32,707 bases of DNA from Pseudomonadota bacterium (GTDB taxonomy: Bacteria; Tectomicrobia; Entotheonellia; Entotheonellales; Entotheonellaceae). Position numbers and translations under genes: made by a program. Positions 1 through 7,507 of this stretch are shown one piece after another (the first letter of the stretch is position 1; the number at the start of each line of letters is the position of its first letter). The DNA is taken from assembly GCA_005777235.1 (NCBI GenBank), contig SXND01000001.1:1-32707 (forward strand), written 5' to 3'. Below the pieces are notes generated by a model, which worked only from the letters and a program-made list of their open reading frames with translations, ran no database searches and was not told the DNA's origin.

Positions 1-470
1 CTCTTGCATGTCCCGGTCTTCGATGTCCTTGCTTGGGGCTCCTCGGTGTGGGACAGGCGCGGTGGTGCGGTGGTGCGTGGGTCTCCTGGTCGTGGGGAGA
101 TTCCCTCCCGCCCGCAGGGCCGAACTCTGTATTCGACGACTGCCTGTCGCAAAGCACGCCATGATGCCATACAAAGACGACGCATGTTACGATAGCATGG
201 CCTGAGCAGATGCGTGACGATGCAGAGTCGTCGAGTCTTCTCTTTCCACGGTGTTTGATGACTCTGCGTCGCCTTTCCCGTGTCAGAGACATGCTCGACC
301 ACAGTAAGTCGCCAAGCACGACTTCCAGCTGGCGAATATACCATGAAGTTACCAAGCACAGCCATAGGCTGTCTTTTACGACTGCCAAAGAAAAAAAATA
401 AATCATAAAAAAATAAATCTGTCCCCTTTTTCGCTCCCAGGAGACGTCGCACATGCGCTCGGTTGAGGCC
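1..470. other. Non-coding or degraded region left of the IS630 element
   Basis: I see no convincing gene here. The three short open frames have no recognisable motif, no good ribosome binding site, and a composition typical of random GC-rich frames. The stretch holds an imperfect inverted repeat (218-232 with 257-271, about 13 of 15 positions pairing, 24-base loop). It also has an A/T-rich tract at about 389-420 that leads into a motif often found beside IS200-like/REP-associated transposases. It may be a graveyard of mobile-element ends, since an intact insertion sequence follows directly. Confidence 0.5.
409..432 (-). repeat. Possible transposon-associated motif (GGGGACAGATTTATTT type)
   Basis: Read on the minus strand, this site contains AAAAAGGGGACAGATTTATT followed by more A/T. 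From memory, a closely similar motif is scattered in many bacterial genomes next to IS200-like (Y1, DUF1568/RAYT) transposases. No such transposase gene is present in this window, so the motif would be a solitary remnant. The assignment rests on recall of the motif, not on any alignment. Confidence 0.35.
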
Positions 471-473
471 CTA

Positions 474-499
474 GTGCTCTGTCACAGCTTAATTGTCGG
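474..499 (+). repeat. Left terminal inverted repeat of the IS630 element
   Basis: The outer 16 bases, GTGCTCTGTCACAGCT, are identical to the reverse complement of the right end. The next ten bases match at seven positions, giving 23 of 26 overall. The transposase stop codon (482-484) lies inside this repeat. Confidence 0.9.
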
Positions 500-1617
500 G
501 TAAACCGATTTGAGTTTCGTGCGGGCATCGTCGATCTTCATTTGCCAGTCGACGCCACGTTGGGTGGTATTGACATCGTCCGACCACGCTTTCGGTTCCT
601 CACGCAGACTGGCGATATCGCCGAAGCGGCGGCCCACGACGCATTGGCGCGTGAGCGCACTCAGCTCATTCTCAGCGATGTGCAGCCAACTGCTGTGCTT
701 CGGCGTGTCGCAGAACTCGATGCGTCGCACCAGGGCCCGGGCCCGCTCAGGGGCCAACGCTTCATAGAACGCGCCCTTGGTGTGGGGATGGAGGTTGTCG
801 CACACCAAGAGCACCTTGTCACAGGCCGCGGAGCGGCCCTCCAACAAGCGCGCCATTTCGAGGGCCCAATCACGCTTCGTTTTTCGTGCGCGCACGGTGA
901 CGGTACGCCAGCCGGCCAACGGCTCGGTGCACATGAAGATGACGGCCGTCCCCGCACGGGCGTATGCGTAGTCAATCCGCTTGCCGTGCTTGGCCGTGGC
1001 CGCCATGGGTGTGCGCGTCTCTTGTAGTAACTGCACAGGTTGTTCGTCCATGCAGAGGACGGGCACATGCGGATTGTACGGCTTTGCGTAGGTCTCCAGC
1101 ACCTCTTCCATGTGGGCAACGAACTCAGCGTCCGCTTCCGATGGAATAACCCAGTATTCGATCTTCCGATTCGTCATGCCGTTTTTTTTAGTGTGCGTCG
1201 GACCGTTTCGTAGCTGACGGAGTCCACAAGGGCCAATTCCACGCCCTTGCGTGCCAACACGCGCAGCGTCCAGTTGTTGTAGCCCTTCGGCAGCGGACCA
1301 AGGCGCGTCGCGCTGATGCGGGCCTCCTGGTCGCCCCTCAACAGTTTCTCGACGGGCGGTTGTTGACGCACAACACGGTTGAGGGCTTCCTCGAATCCTT
1401 GCTCGACGAAGCGTTGGCGCAGCCTTGCAACGGTTCTCGTCTGACATGCGTAGGCCTCGGCGATGCGTTCGTCGATCCAATTGGGGCCACCAGCGTCGGC
1501 CTTGAGCAAGAGCTGAGCCCGTCGAACTTTTTGCCCAGTTCCCTTGAGCTTGTTGACCACGCTCTGCAACTCGAGGCGTTCTTGCTTCGTCAGTCGAACG
1601 ATATACCATTGCCGCAT
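482..1617 (-). CDS. IS630-family transposase, two frames joined by -1 frameshifting
   Basis: This is a DDE transposase that cuts and pastes the surrounding element. The first frame (1617 to 1174, about 147 codons) starts at ATG 1617 behind a strong AAGGAGGTGG site and encodes the helix-turn-helix DNA-binding part (residues about 30-110). It stops shortly after a run of eight A on the coding strand (1189-1182). A -1 slip on A AAA AAA enters the second frame, which begins NGMTNRKIEYW and carries the catalytic core. The first Asp is in VPVLCMDEQP, the second in LLVCDNLHPH, and the Glu in SSWLHIAENE, as is usual for IS630. The fused product is about 377 residues, normal for the family. The A-run makes programmed frameshifting more likely than a mutation, as in other IS630 members. 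No accessory gene is present. Confidence 0.88.
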
Positions 1618-1669
1618 GGCCCACCTCCTTGTGCCACACAGCATCGCTGATCCGTCAGCCATTGCCAAT

Positions 1670-1695
1670 CCGACTTTTTAGCTGTGACAGAGCAC
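1670..1695 (-). repeat. Right terminal inverted repeat of the IS630 element
   Basis: This is the mirror of the left end, with 16 perfect terminal bases followed by a partly matching ten. Outside it lies the TA duplication and then GGGCCT, which mirrors AGGCCC outside the left end. Either the target was palindromic or the true inverted repeats are a few bases longer. Confidence 0.9.
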
Positions 1696-1706
1696 TAGGG
1701 CCTATG

Positions 1707-2303
1707 TTAGTTTTTCACCGCCTCCACCGCGATCTCGATGTCAATATCATCGCTCACAATTAAACTACCATTATCCAAAGTCTTATCCCACGCCACGCCG
1801 AAATCCTTGCGTTTGATTTTCAGATAGGCGTCGAACCCGACGCGCTCTTTGCCACGCGGATCAGTGACATTCCCCGTGATATTGAACGGCACAGCCACTT
1901 CTTTGGTCACATCGCGGATAGTCAGGGGGCCGACCATGACGTACGCATCGCCACGTTTCTCTACCCGTGTGCTGTTGAACTTGATTTCCGGAAACGCTGC
2001 CGCATCAAAGAAATCGGGGCTGCGGAGATGCTCATCACGCTTGGCATTGCCGGTGTCGATACTGGCGACTTTGATCGTGCCTTGCATAGAGGATTTGGTA
2101 ATGTCTTTTGCATCATACGTAATGGTGGCGGTGTAGTCTTTGAAGGAACCACGCGCCTTGGTAATGACAAAGTGACGTGCCGAGAAACCGACGGTCGTGT
2201 GCGCCGGATCCAGGGAGTAGGTATCAGCGGCCAAGGCTGTGCCCACCAGGCACAGGCCGGTGACTATCGTCATGAGGGTACGAGCAGAATATCGAGATCT
2301 CAT
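1707..2303 (-). CDS. YceI-family periplasmic protein
   Basis: A 198-residue secreted protein. Residues 1-25 form a signal peptide with a hydrophobic core and an ALA-A cleavage site. The mature part starts DTYSLDPAHTTVGFSARH, the hallmark opening of YceI proteins, which fold as an eight-stranded lipocalin-like barrel and bind long isoprenoid or fatty amide-type lipids. The length matches the family. The start at 2303 is supported by AAGGAAGAG nine or so bases upstream. It lies only 12 bases after the stop of the cytidylyltransferase-AlkA fusion gene, so the two are probably co-transcribed. The IS630 element sits immediately behind its stop codon and may have removed its terminator. YceI family assignment is firm; the bound lipid and role here are unknown. 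Confidence 0.93.
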   Translation of the reverse strand: MRSRYSARTLMTIVTGLCLVGTALAADTYSLDPAHTTVGFSARHFVITKARGSFKDYTATITYDAKDITKSSMQGTIKVASIDTGNAKRDEHLRSPDFFDAAAFPEIKFNSTRVEKRGDAYVMVGPLTIRDVTKEVAVPFNITGNVTDPRGKERVGFDAYLKIKRKDFGVAWDKTLDNGSLIVSDDIDIEIAVEAVKN

Positions 2304-2315
2304 TGCGTCTCTTCC

Positions 2316-3710
2316 TTACGTTGTGTGGTTGTTTTCCTCGTTGTGTCCTGGGTTCAGGGCAGGTACGTCCAGGCTGCGCCATAAATACCACGTGGCAAGG
2401 CTGCGATACGGAGCCCACTTGCGGGCGTGGCGCTGCATGGTCACGGGCGCGGGCAAGCTCTTGTAGCCATACGCCCGCTGGATGGCCTTGCGGATCCCCA
2501 GGTCAGCAACTGGAAACACATCGAGTCGCCCGAGGGCAAACATGAGAAACATCTCTGCGGTCCAGCGTCCAATGCCTTTCACTTGGGTGAGCTGCACGAT
2601 CACCTCGGCATCATCGCTGCTGGAGAGGGCGTCGAGGTGCAGCGTGCCATGATGGGATTTGGTGGCGAGATCATAGAGTGAGGCGATTTTCTGGCGCGAC
2701 AGGCCTACGCCACGCAGCGTCTCCTCACTGGAGTCTAAGAGGGTCTCGGGGGTAGGAGCTTCCTGGGCATAGAGCCCGAGAAAGCGTGCCATAATGGTAC
2801 TGGCTGCCTTGCCGCTTAATTGTTGATAAATGACGGAACGGCACAGCATGACAAAGGGCGCCAGGCCGTGCGGTTGGAAGGTGCATGGCCCGCAGTGTGC
2901 GATGATCCGGGCCATCACCGGGTCGGCATCCTGGAGATACGCGATGGCCTCAGCGTACGCCACCGGGGAGGCTGGGGTCTCCAGCACCGCCTGCAGTCGC
3001 TGTTCGGTATAGACAAGACTCGCCGGGGTATCGACATCGCTCCAGAAGTGGGGTCCGATATCGACCGCATACAGTGCCCTGTCGGCGATCAAGCGCCGCA
3101 TGCCGCCGGAGAGTGAGCTGTCCCCGTGGCTCTGAGCCTGTTCTAAGGCAGGAAACAAACGGGGGCGGCACAGGAAAAAACCGGTATCAATGGCATCAAA
3201 CGTCTTAAGTTCTTTGCCAATGGCGGTAATGTGTTGACCATCCAGGCACACTTTCGTGGCATCGGGCAGATCAAAGATACGACGAATGCCGCGATCGATG
3301 GCCAAACGGCAGACATCGCTGCCATCCTCGGCCGCGAGCAGTGGGTGTAACAAGGCGGGTGTAAACACGTGGTCGCACATCATCAGCACAAACGGACGGG
3401 CCAGATACGGGGCCACGGCCAGTGCCGAGGTGCCATTGCCAGCCTCCCACACGGGGTTATGCACGACCTGCAAGTCCATCGCGTAACGTGCGGCCAGCGC
3501 GGCCACCGCTGGCCGCAGCAGCTCATGACGATACCCCACGACCACAAAGCCTTCCGTCATACCTGCTGTCCGGCACGACTGCACTGTGCGCTCGAGTAAG
3601 GACACCCCGAGCACGGGGGTCAGCGGTTTGGTTCTTCCACCGGATCGTTCCAGTAACCGGTGTCCTTGTCCAGCGGCGAGGATCACCGCTGGTGGCAATG
3701 GCTGCGGCAT
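2316..3710 (-). CDS. Fusion: inositol-phosphate cytidylyltransferase-like domain + AlkA-type DNA glycosylase
   Basis: A 464-residue protein with two unrelated domains in one uninterrupted frame. Residues about 5-235 are a sugar-nucleotidyltransferase fold. The signature AVILAAGQGHRL is followed by TKPL, then NPVWEAGNGTSALA, MMCDHVF, DATKV, IDTGFFLC and FWSDVDTP. This combination resembles the CTP:inositol-1-phosphate cytidylyltransferase half of IPCT-DIPPS enzymes. Residues about 260-450 are an HhH-GPD DNA glycosylase of the 3-methyladenine glycosylase II (AlkA) type: YQQLSGKAA, the hairpin VKGIGRWTAE (about 377) and the catalytic Asp in FPVADLG (about 403). In IPCT-DIPPS the C-terminal partner is a membrane phosphatidyltransferase, absent here. 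An upstream ATG at 3773 exists, but 3710 has GAGGAGAA in front and leaves only two residues before PLPPAVILAAG. It is co-directional with DUF2520 upstream and yceI downstream. Each domain is clear; the biological reason for joining them is unknown. Confidence 0.85.
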   Translation of the reverse strand: MPQPLPPAVILAAGQGHRLLERSGGRTKPLTPVLGVSLLERTVQSCRTAGMTEGFVVVGYRHELLRPAVAALAARYAMDLQVVHNPVWEAGNGTSALAVAPYLARPFVLMMCDHVFTPALLHPLLAAEDGSDVCRLAIDRGIRRIFDLPDATKVCLDGQHITAIGKELKTFDAIDTGFFLCRPRLFPALEQAQSHGDSSLSGGMRRLIADRALYAVDIGPHFWSDVDTPASLVYTEQRLQAVLETPASPVAYAEAIAYLQDADPVMARIIAHCGPCTFQPHGLAPFVMLCRSVIYQQLSGKAASTIMARFLGLYAQEAPTPETLLDSSEETLRGVGLSRQKIASLYDLATKSHHGTLHLDALSSSDDAEVIVQLTQVKGIGRWTAEMFLMFALGRLDVFPVADLGIRKAIQRAYGYKSLPAPVTMQRHARKWAPYRSLATWYLWRSLDVPALNPGHNEENNHTT

Positions 3711-3809
3711 AAGGCCTAGATTCTCCTCTGGCAGGACGACAAAACGGCAGCCCAGATGACTCCTGTGCACCATACCGTGCTCTTGACCACTTGTCCAGTG
3801 TCTCCGCGC

Positions 3810-4721
3810 TCAGGCTTGGAGGATCTGCATAATAGCCGCTAGGGCCTCCTGTGGTGCGCCCTTACGCTGGGCGAGAGTCACGAGTACCTGACTCAGGCTG
3901 CGGTACACCGCCCCATACACCGGCGGCAAGACGTGCAGATGCTCGATATGCTGGGCCACGGTGGCGACATCTCCCCGACTGATGGGGCCGGCCAGGGCAA
4001 CGATCTCCCCCTCGGCTTGCATGCGCTGTAACACGCCTGCACTGAGACGGATGAGCATGGCCCGGGCCTGGTCGGGCGCAATGCCGCAGTGTTCCAGGAT
4101 GGCAAAGGCCACGCTCATCAGCGCGGTAATCTGATTGCCCGCCACGGCGGCGGCGGCGTGATAGAGGATTTTGTGCTCCGGCTCGATCTCGCTCACCTGC
4201 CCATGCAACGCGCCAATCAGGTGCCGCGCCACCCGCTTGGCCGCTTCGTCGCCCTCAATACACCAATGCACCCCACGCAAGACCTCGGGATCATCTATGG
4301 CCGTCCCAAAAGCGTGCAGGGGATGCATGGAGGCCAGGTGCGCGCCAGCAGGGTGCAAGAGGTGCAGCACGGTGGAGCTCAGCGCGCCGCTACAGTGCAG
4401 CACGGTGACTCCAGGCCAGACTGGACCGCGCTGCGCCAGCAGGGTGGCAGTCGCTACAATGGCCTGATCGGGCGTGGTGATGCACACCACGCTACGGCTC
4501 GGGGCCGGCAGGTGGAGGGGAGCCGCCTCGTAGGTCGTGGGCAGACCGGCGCCAATAAAGCGCACGGCCTGCTCTGCTGCCGCGTGCGTGCGGCAGGCCA
4601 CCCAGGTGATCCGGTGTCCCAGGGCCGCCAGCAGACGCCCGAGGGTCTGGCCCACGCGCCCAGCGCCGACAATGGCGAGGTCATAGGAGACGGGCCCGAC
4701 TGGTAGCGCCTGGGCACCCAT
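3810..4721 (-). CDS. Rossmann-fold plus DUF2520 protein (ketopantoate-reductase-like)
   Basis: A 303-residue cytoplasmic protein. The N-terminal Rossmann domain opens with YDLAIVGAGRVGQTLGRLLA, a GxGxxG dinucleotide-binding loop. HCSGALSS and SMHPLHAF, then the helical DUF2520 part (AAAAVAGNQITAL, ISRGDVATVAQHI), follow the order seen in F420-dependent NADP-reductase-like/DUF2520 proteins, which resemble ketopantoate and 6-phosphogluconate reductases. The substrate is not known for this family, although it often lies near pantothenate genes; none is seen here. The start at 4721 has GAGGA six bases upstream and matches the family's N-terminus; the frame is open back to 4937, but that extension has no domain features. 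The ribosome binding site lies inside a hairpin (see separate entry). Confidence 0.87.
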   Translation of the reverse strand: MGAQALPVGPVSYDLAIVGAGRVGQTLGRLLAALGHRITWVACRTHAAAEQAVRFIGAGLPTTYEAAPLHLPAPSRSVVCITTPDQAIVATATLLAQRGPVWPGVTVLHCSGALSSTVLHLLHPAGAHLASMHPLHAFGTAIDDPEVLRGVHWCIEGDEAAKRVARHLIGALHGQVSEIEPEHKILYHAAAAVAGNQITALMSVAFAILEHCGIAPDQARAMLIRLSAGVLQRMQAEGEIVALAGPISRGDVATVAQHIEHLHVLPPVYGAVYRSLSQVLVTLAQRKGAPQEALAAIMQILQA

Positions 4722-4728
4722 AGAAAAT

Positions 4729-4772
4729 CCTCGTTGGGGACTGCCAACTGCAGTCGGCAGAGGAAAACGAGG
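4729..4772 (-). promoter_or_regulatory. 5' leader hairpin overlapping the ribosome binding site of the DUF2520 gene
   Basis: The outer arms CCTCGTT (4729-4735) and AACGAGG (4766-4772) pair perfectly over seven bases. An inner stem, GACTGC (4739-4744) with GCAGTC (4750-4755), stacks within. On the minus-strand transcript the GAGGA ribosome binding site shares bases with the outer arm, so the folded leader would hide it. This could make translation dependent on temperature, a ligand or an upstream ribosome; no ligand domain is recognisable. Confidence 0.45.
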
Positions 4773-5027
4773 TTGCCCGGTGCGGGCCACAGCGTTTTCC
4801 TGCTGGACTGGCCGTGTTCTGCAGCTTTTTACAGACCTCGATAAACGCCTCCCTGGTTTGGGGGGCTCCACTTTGGCGGCTTCGAGTAGATCGCGACAGG
4901 CTATCCTAATACAAGCGCCATACAGAGGCAAAAACAAAATACCACCCGCCTGAGAGTCGCCCCGACGGCGCGCACGCGTGCATCGGTCGAACGGCCAGGG
5001 CGTGGAAGGGCCTCCGGGGAGAGCCTC
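4773..5027. other. Intergenic region between DUF2520 and the exporter
   Basis: About 255 bases between two minus-strand genes. I see no gene. It presumably contains the promoter of the DUF2520 gene and the end of the exporter transcript. No clear -35/-10 pair or T-tailed terminator stands out. Confidence 0.4.
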
Positions 5028-6614
5028 TTAGGCCTGCGCCCGGCGTAGGAGCCCCACGAGAGGCAGACTGAGGAGACACAGGAGCGTCACCACCAGGAAG
5101 CAATCCTGATAGGCGGCTACGGTGGCGTGCTGTTCCATATGCTGCTGCACCAGCCCTAGCACCTGGGCCTCCGCCAGTGCCCCAATGGCGCCGCCCTGGC
5201 GCACCACCTCCTGCACCGGTGCCAGCACCTCCCGCCACGGGAGAGCCGTCAGGGCTTGCTCCTCACCAAGGAGACCGCTGTGATACGTCAGACGGCGCTG
5301 CAACACCGTAGTGACCATGGCCAGCCCGAGGGTATTGCCTAAGCCGTTCTGCATGAGATTCACCAACCCGGAGCCCATCCGCACTTGCGCCTGGGGGAGC
5401 TGCGACAAGGCAATCGCCGTCAGCGGCGCATAAATAAAGCCGCCACAACTAAAGCGCAGCACGACCAACCCGACGATCCAGCGCAGCGACCAGTCCAGGC
5501 TCAGGAAGGTAAAGAGGTACGACGCCAGGGCAAAGACGCTGAAGGCGCTGAAGATGATGAGACGTCGATCCCACGTGTCGGCGATCCGTCCGGCGAGCGG
5601 AAAGCCCAGCGATAGCGCCAGCGAGCCAGGCATCAGCACCAGGCCCGCCTGCACTGGGGTATAGTCCAACAGTCGCTGCATGAGAATCACCTGCATGAAG
5701 GTGCTCGCAGTAAAAGCCATGAAAAACAGGAGGATGAGCAGCGAGGCCACCGTAAAGGTCCCATTGATGTAGAGACGCAGATCGACCAGAGGCCGCTCGG
5801 TGAGCAACTCGCGGGTGATGAACGTCACGAGGGCCACACAAGCCACGACGAGCAGCCGCTGGATGAGCGGGGCATCCCAGCCCTCACGCTGCCCCAGGCT
5901 CAGGGCCACCAGCAGGCTGACCAGGAAAGTGCCCATGCTGAGCAATCCCAGCAGGTCGAGCCGCTGCTGCCCCTCCTCACGTACGTTGGGGACGATGAAC
6001 AGGATCAGCACAATACACAGCACTCCCGGCACGACACTCATGAAAAACACCATACGCCAGCTGAGATACTCGGTGAGATAGCCACCAACCACCGTACCAA
6101 TAATCGGCCCAGCCGTCTGCCCCATGCCGAACAACCCCATGGCCATACCGCGCTGCGCCGGGGGGAAGGTATTGCTCAGGAACATCATGGTCATAGGTGG
6201 AATCGGGCCGCCACCCAGACCTTGGAGAATGCGGAAGGTGATCAGGGATGGCCCACTCCACGCCATGGCACACAACGCCGAGTTGAGCACAAATACGGAG
6301 AGCCCGATGACGTAAAACGTGCGATTGCCCAACCAATTGCCGAGCCAGCCGACCGCGGGGACGAGCACCGCGCCGGCAATGATGTACGCGGTGACAATCC
6401 ATTGCACCTGCGAGACATTGAGGCCAAAGACCGTCATAATCTGTGGCAGCGACACTTGTACCGCAGTCTGGCTCATGGTGACGAGGAAGCCGCTCATGAT
6501 GACCGTGGCGGCCACCACCCAGCGATACGCCGAGCCAGTAGGATCGAGCAGCCCGGAGGGCCGAGTGCCTGGGTGCGACAGCGCTGCCGCGTCTGAGCGT
6601 GCCATGGTCACCAT
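5028..6614 (-). CDS. DHA2-family (EmrB/QacA-type) multidrug MFS exporter
   Basis: A proton-driven major facilitator transporter of the inner membrane, about 528 residues with about 14 hydrophobic segments, the usual plan of the DHA2 (14-TM) drug exporters. The first helix region reads VVAATVIMSGFLVTMSQTAV. Motif-A-like GWLGNWLGNR and motif-C-like GMGQTAGPIIGTVVGGYL are present, the latter typical of antiporters. The frame stays open back to 6794, but an A/T-rich -10 region at 6674-6679 and a GGAGAC ribosome site near 6616 point to a start at 6614 (ATG), 6611 (GTG) or 6605 (ATG). The N-terminal extension has no homology features and overlaps an IS-like hairpin. No periplasmic adaptor (EmrA) or TetR repressor is adjacent. 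The substrate cannot be predicted. Confidence 0.9.
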   Translation of the reverse strand: MVTMARSDAAALSHPGTRPSGLLDPTGSAYRWVVAATVIMSGFLVTMSQTAVQVSLPQIMTVFGLNVSQVQWIVTAYIIAGAVLVPAVGWLGNWLGNRTFYVIGLSVFVLNSALCAMAWSGPSLITFRILQGLGGGPIPPMTMMFLSNTFPPAQRGMAMGLFGMGQTAGPIIGTVVGGYLTEYLSWRMVFFMSVVPGVLCIVLILFIVPNVREEGQQRLDLLGLLSMGTFLVSLLVALSLGQREGWDAPLIQRLLVVACVALVTFITRELLTERPLVDLRLYINGTFTVASLLILLFFMAFTASTFMQVILMQRLLDYTPVQAGLVLMPGSLALSLGFPLAGRIADTWDRRLIIFSAFSVFALASYLFTFLSLDWSLRWIVGLVVLRFSCGGFIYAPLTAIALSQLPQAQVRMGSGLVNLMQNGLGNTLGLAMVTTVLQRRLTYHSGLLGEEQALTALPWREVLAPVQEVVRQGGAIGALAEAQVLGLVQQHMEQHATVAAYQDCFLVVTLLCLLSLPLVGLLRRAQA

Positions 6615-6666
6615 GTCTCCTGATGCGGCAGCGTGCCCACCATGTCCGTCGGCAAAAGCCCCGCAC

Positions 6667-6680
6667 ATATTGTATAATAT
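6667..6680 (-). promoter_or_regulatory. Likely -10 region for the exporter gene
   Basis: This A/T-rich island stands out in GC-rich surroundings. On the minus strand it gives TATTAT (6679-6674) inside a small inverted repeat (ATATT, 4-base spacer, AATAT). The start would fall about 50 bases upstream of the translation start at 6614. No good -35 is visible, so it may need an activator or be weak. Confidence 0.4.
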
Positions 6681-6710
6681 CTCTGTAGCATCGTAGCTCT
6701 TAATCGACGT

Positions 6711-6737
6711 ACTCCCACGACTGAAGTCGGGGGACTC
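6711..6737 (-). repeat. IS200/IS605-like terminal hairpin, copy 1
   Basis: CCC (6714-6716), A, CGACT, GA, AGTCG, G, GGG (6731-6733) folds into an interrupted stem with a GA loop. On the minus strand it reads CCCCCGACTTCAGTCGTGGG, which strongly recalls the ends of IS1341/TnpB-type (IS200/IS605) elements. No tnpA or tnpB remains nearby. It may be a solo end, or one end of a 350-base relic with the hairpin near 7056. Confidence 0.4.
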
Positions 6738-7045
6738 TTCGGAGTCAGTGTCGAGCAGACTCAGTGCCGTCAGGCGCTCCGTTGCATGGGTCATGATACC
6801 CCCGGATGCGTGTCAGTCTTGGGCGCTATCGTCTGTCGTTACATGGCCGTGCTGAGTCGCACGCTGTGCGGCAGACTCAACAAGCCTTTGCAACATTGTC
6901 GAGGCAAACGTCACCCGCGTCAGCGGTGTCCCGGGTAACCGGCGCAAACTTCCCTGGTCCCAGGCTGGGCTGTTGCCAGGCTGTATCCACTGGGACCAGA
7001 CGTTTGAGCAGACACCCTGCCTGCGACAGCAGGTACCGCTGTGTC

Positions 7046-7067
7046 CTCCCCCCGCTGAAGCGAGGGG
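7046..7067 (+). repeat. IS200/IS605-like terminal hairpin, copy 2
   Basis: CCCC, C, CGCT, GA, AGCG, A, GGGG has the same design as the hairpin at 6711-6737: a G/C clamp, one mismatch, a short stem and a GA loop. It lies about 20 bases before the ribosome binding site of the small gene at 7100, so it could equally be part of that gene's leader. Confidence 0.35.
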
Positions 7068-7099
7068 TCTCCACGGCGGAACTTTTAGGAGAAGACATT

Positions 7100-7432
7100 T
7101 TGGCAGAGAGACCAAACATTTTCCCGTCACAATGGATTACAGTGGGTACGAAGAAGGCCGTGGTGAGTGATGTCCACGATGGGGAGGAGACCGCAGGGAC
7201 TGTCGTGTATCTTGACGGGCGCAACCGGCCTGTCTGTGCAGAGGTCCACTGGACAGAGCATGGCTGGGAGTTCGTCAAGACTGCCGGCACACGTAAAACG
7301 GCTCCGACCGACGCCAAGGGGCGTGAAGCGGTGGCCATCTTGCGCACTGGTCTGCACGCCTCCCCGCCTCAGGCCAAGAACACCTATGGACCGGGGAAGA
7401 TGACAGCGATCAAACCGTCACCACACCGGTAA
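7100..7432 (+). CDS. Hypothetical 110-residue protein (TTG start)
   Basis: I do not recognise this protein. The open frame extends upstream to 6806, but the first 98 codons run through the IS-like hairpin and look non-coding. A TTG at 7100 is preceded by TAGGAGAAG with six to eight bases of spacing, the best start available. The product begins LAERPNIFPSQW and has a beta-rich middle (TKKAVVSDVHDGEETAGTVV, then RPVCAEVHWTEHGWEFVK). Its C-terminus is basic and proline-rich. No signal peptide or membrane segment is visible. The convergent neighbour is a PPOX flavoprotein gene. The codon pattern looks coding, but the function is unknown. Confidence 0.55.
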   Translation: MAERPNIFPSQWITVGTKKAVVSDVHDGEETAGTVVYLDGRNRPVCAEVHWTEHGWEFVKTAGTRKTAPTDAKGREAVAILRTGLHASPPQAKNTYGPGKMTAIKPSPHR

Positions 7433-7507
7433 GACATACTCGCAGACTGCTCTACACTGCTGCCTACACGTCCCCAGTGGCGGACGCCAGGTGCCTGCGT
7501 TGCCGGG

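Larger units (their letters stand above)
474..1695 (-). mobile_element. IS630-family insertion sequence, about 1.22 kb, apparently complete
   Basis: The element is bounded by terminal inverted repeats (474-499 and 1670-1695) and flanked by TA dinucleotides at 472-473 and 1696-1697, the expected IS630/Tc1 target duplication. It holds one transposase gene split in two overlapping frames on the minus strand. Both ends and the DDE triad look intact, so it may still be mobile. It sits only about ten bases beyond the stop codon of yceI. With the insertion removed, the target would read AGGCCCTAGGGCCT, a perfect 14-base palindrome, so it landed in the centre of a symmetric site. Confidence 0.88.

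Noticed and set aside
4..401. Three overlapping small open frames at the left edge
   Set aside because: No ribosome sites, no motifs, random-looking composition, and overlap among themselves; not reported as genes.
6615..6794. N-terminal 60-codon extension of the exporter
   Set aside because: It crosses an IS-like hairpin and the likely promoter, and has no exporter-like sequence; a start near 6614 is preferred.
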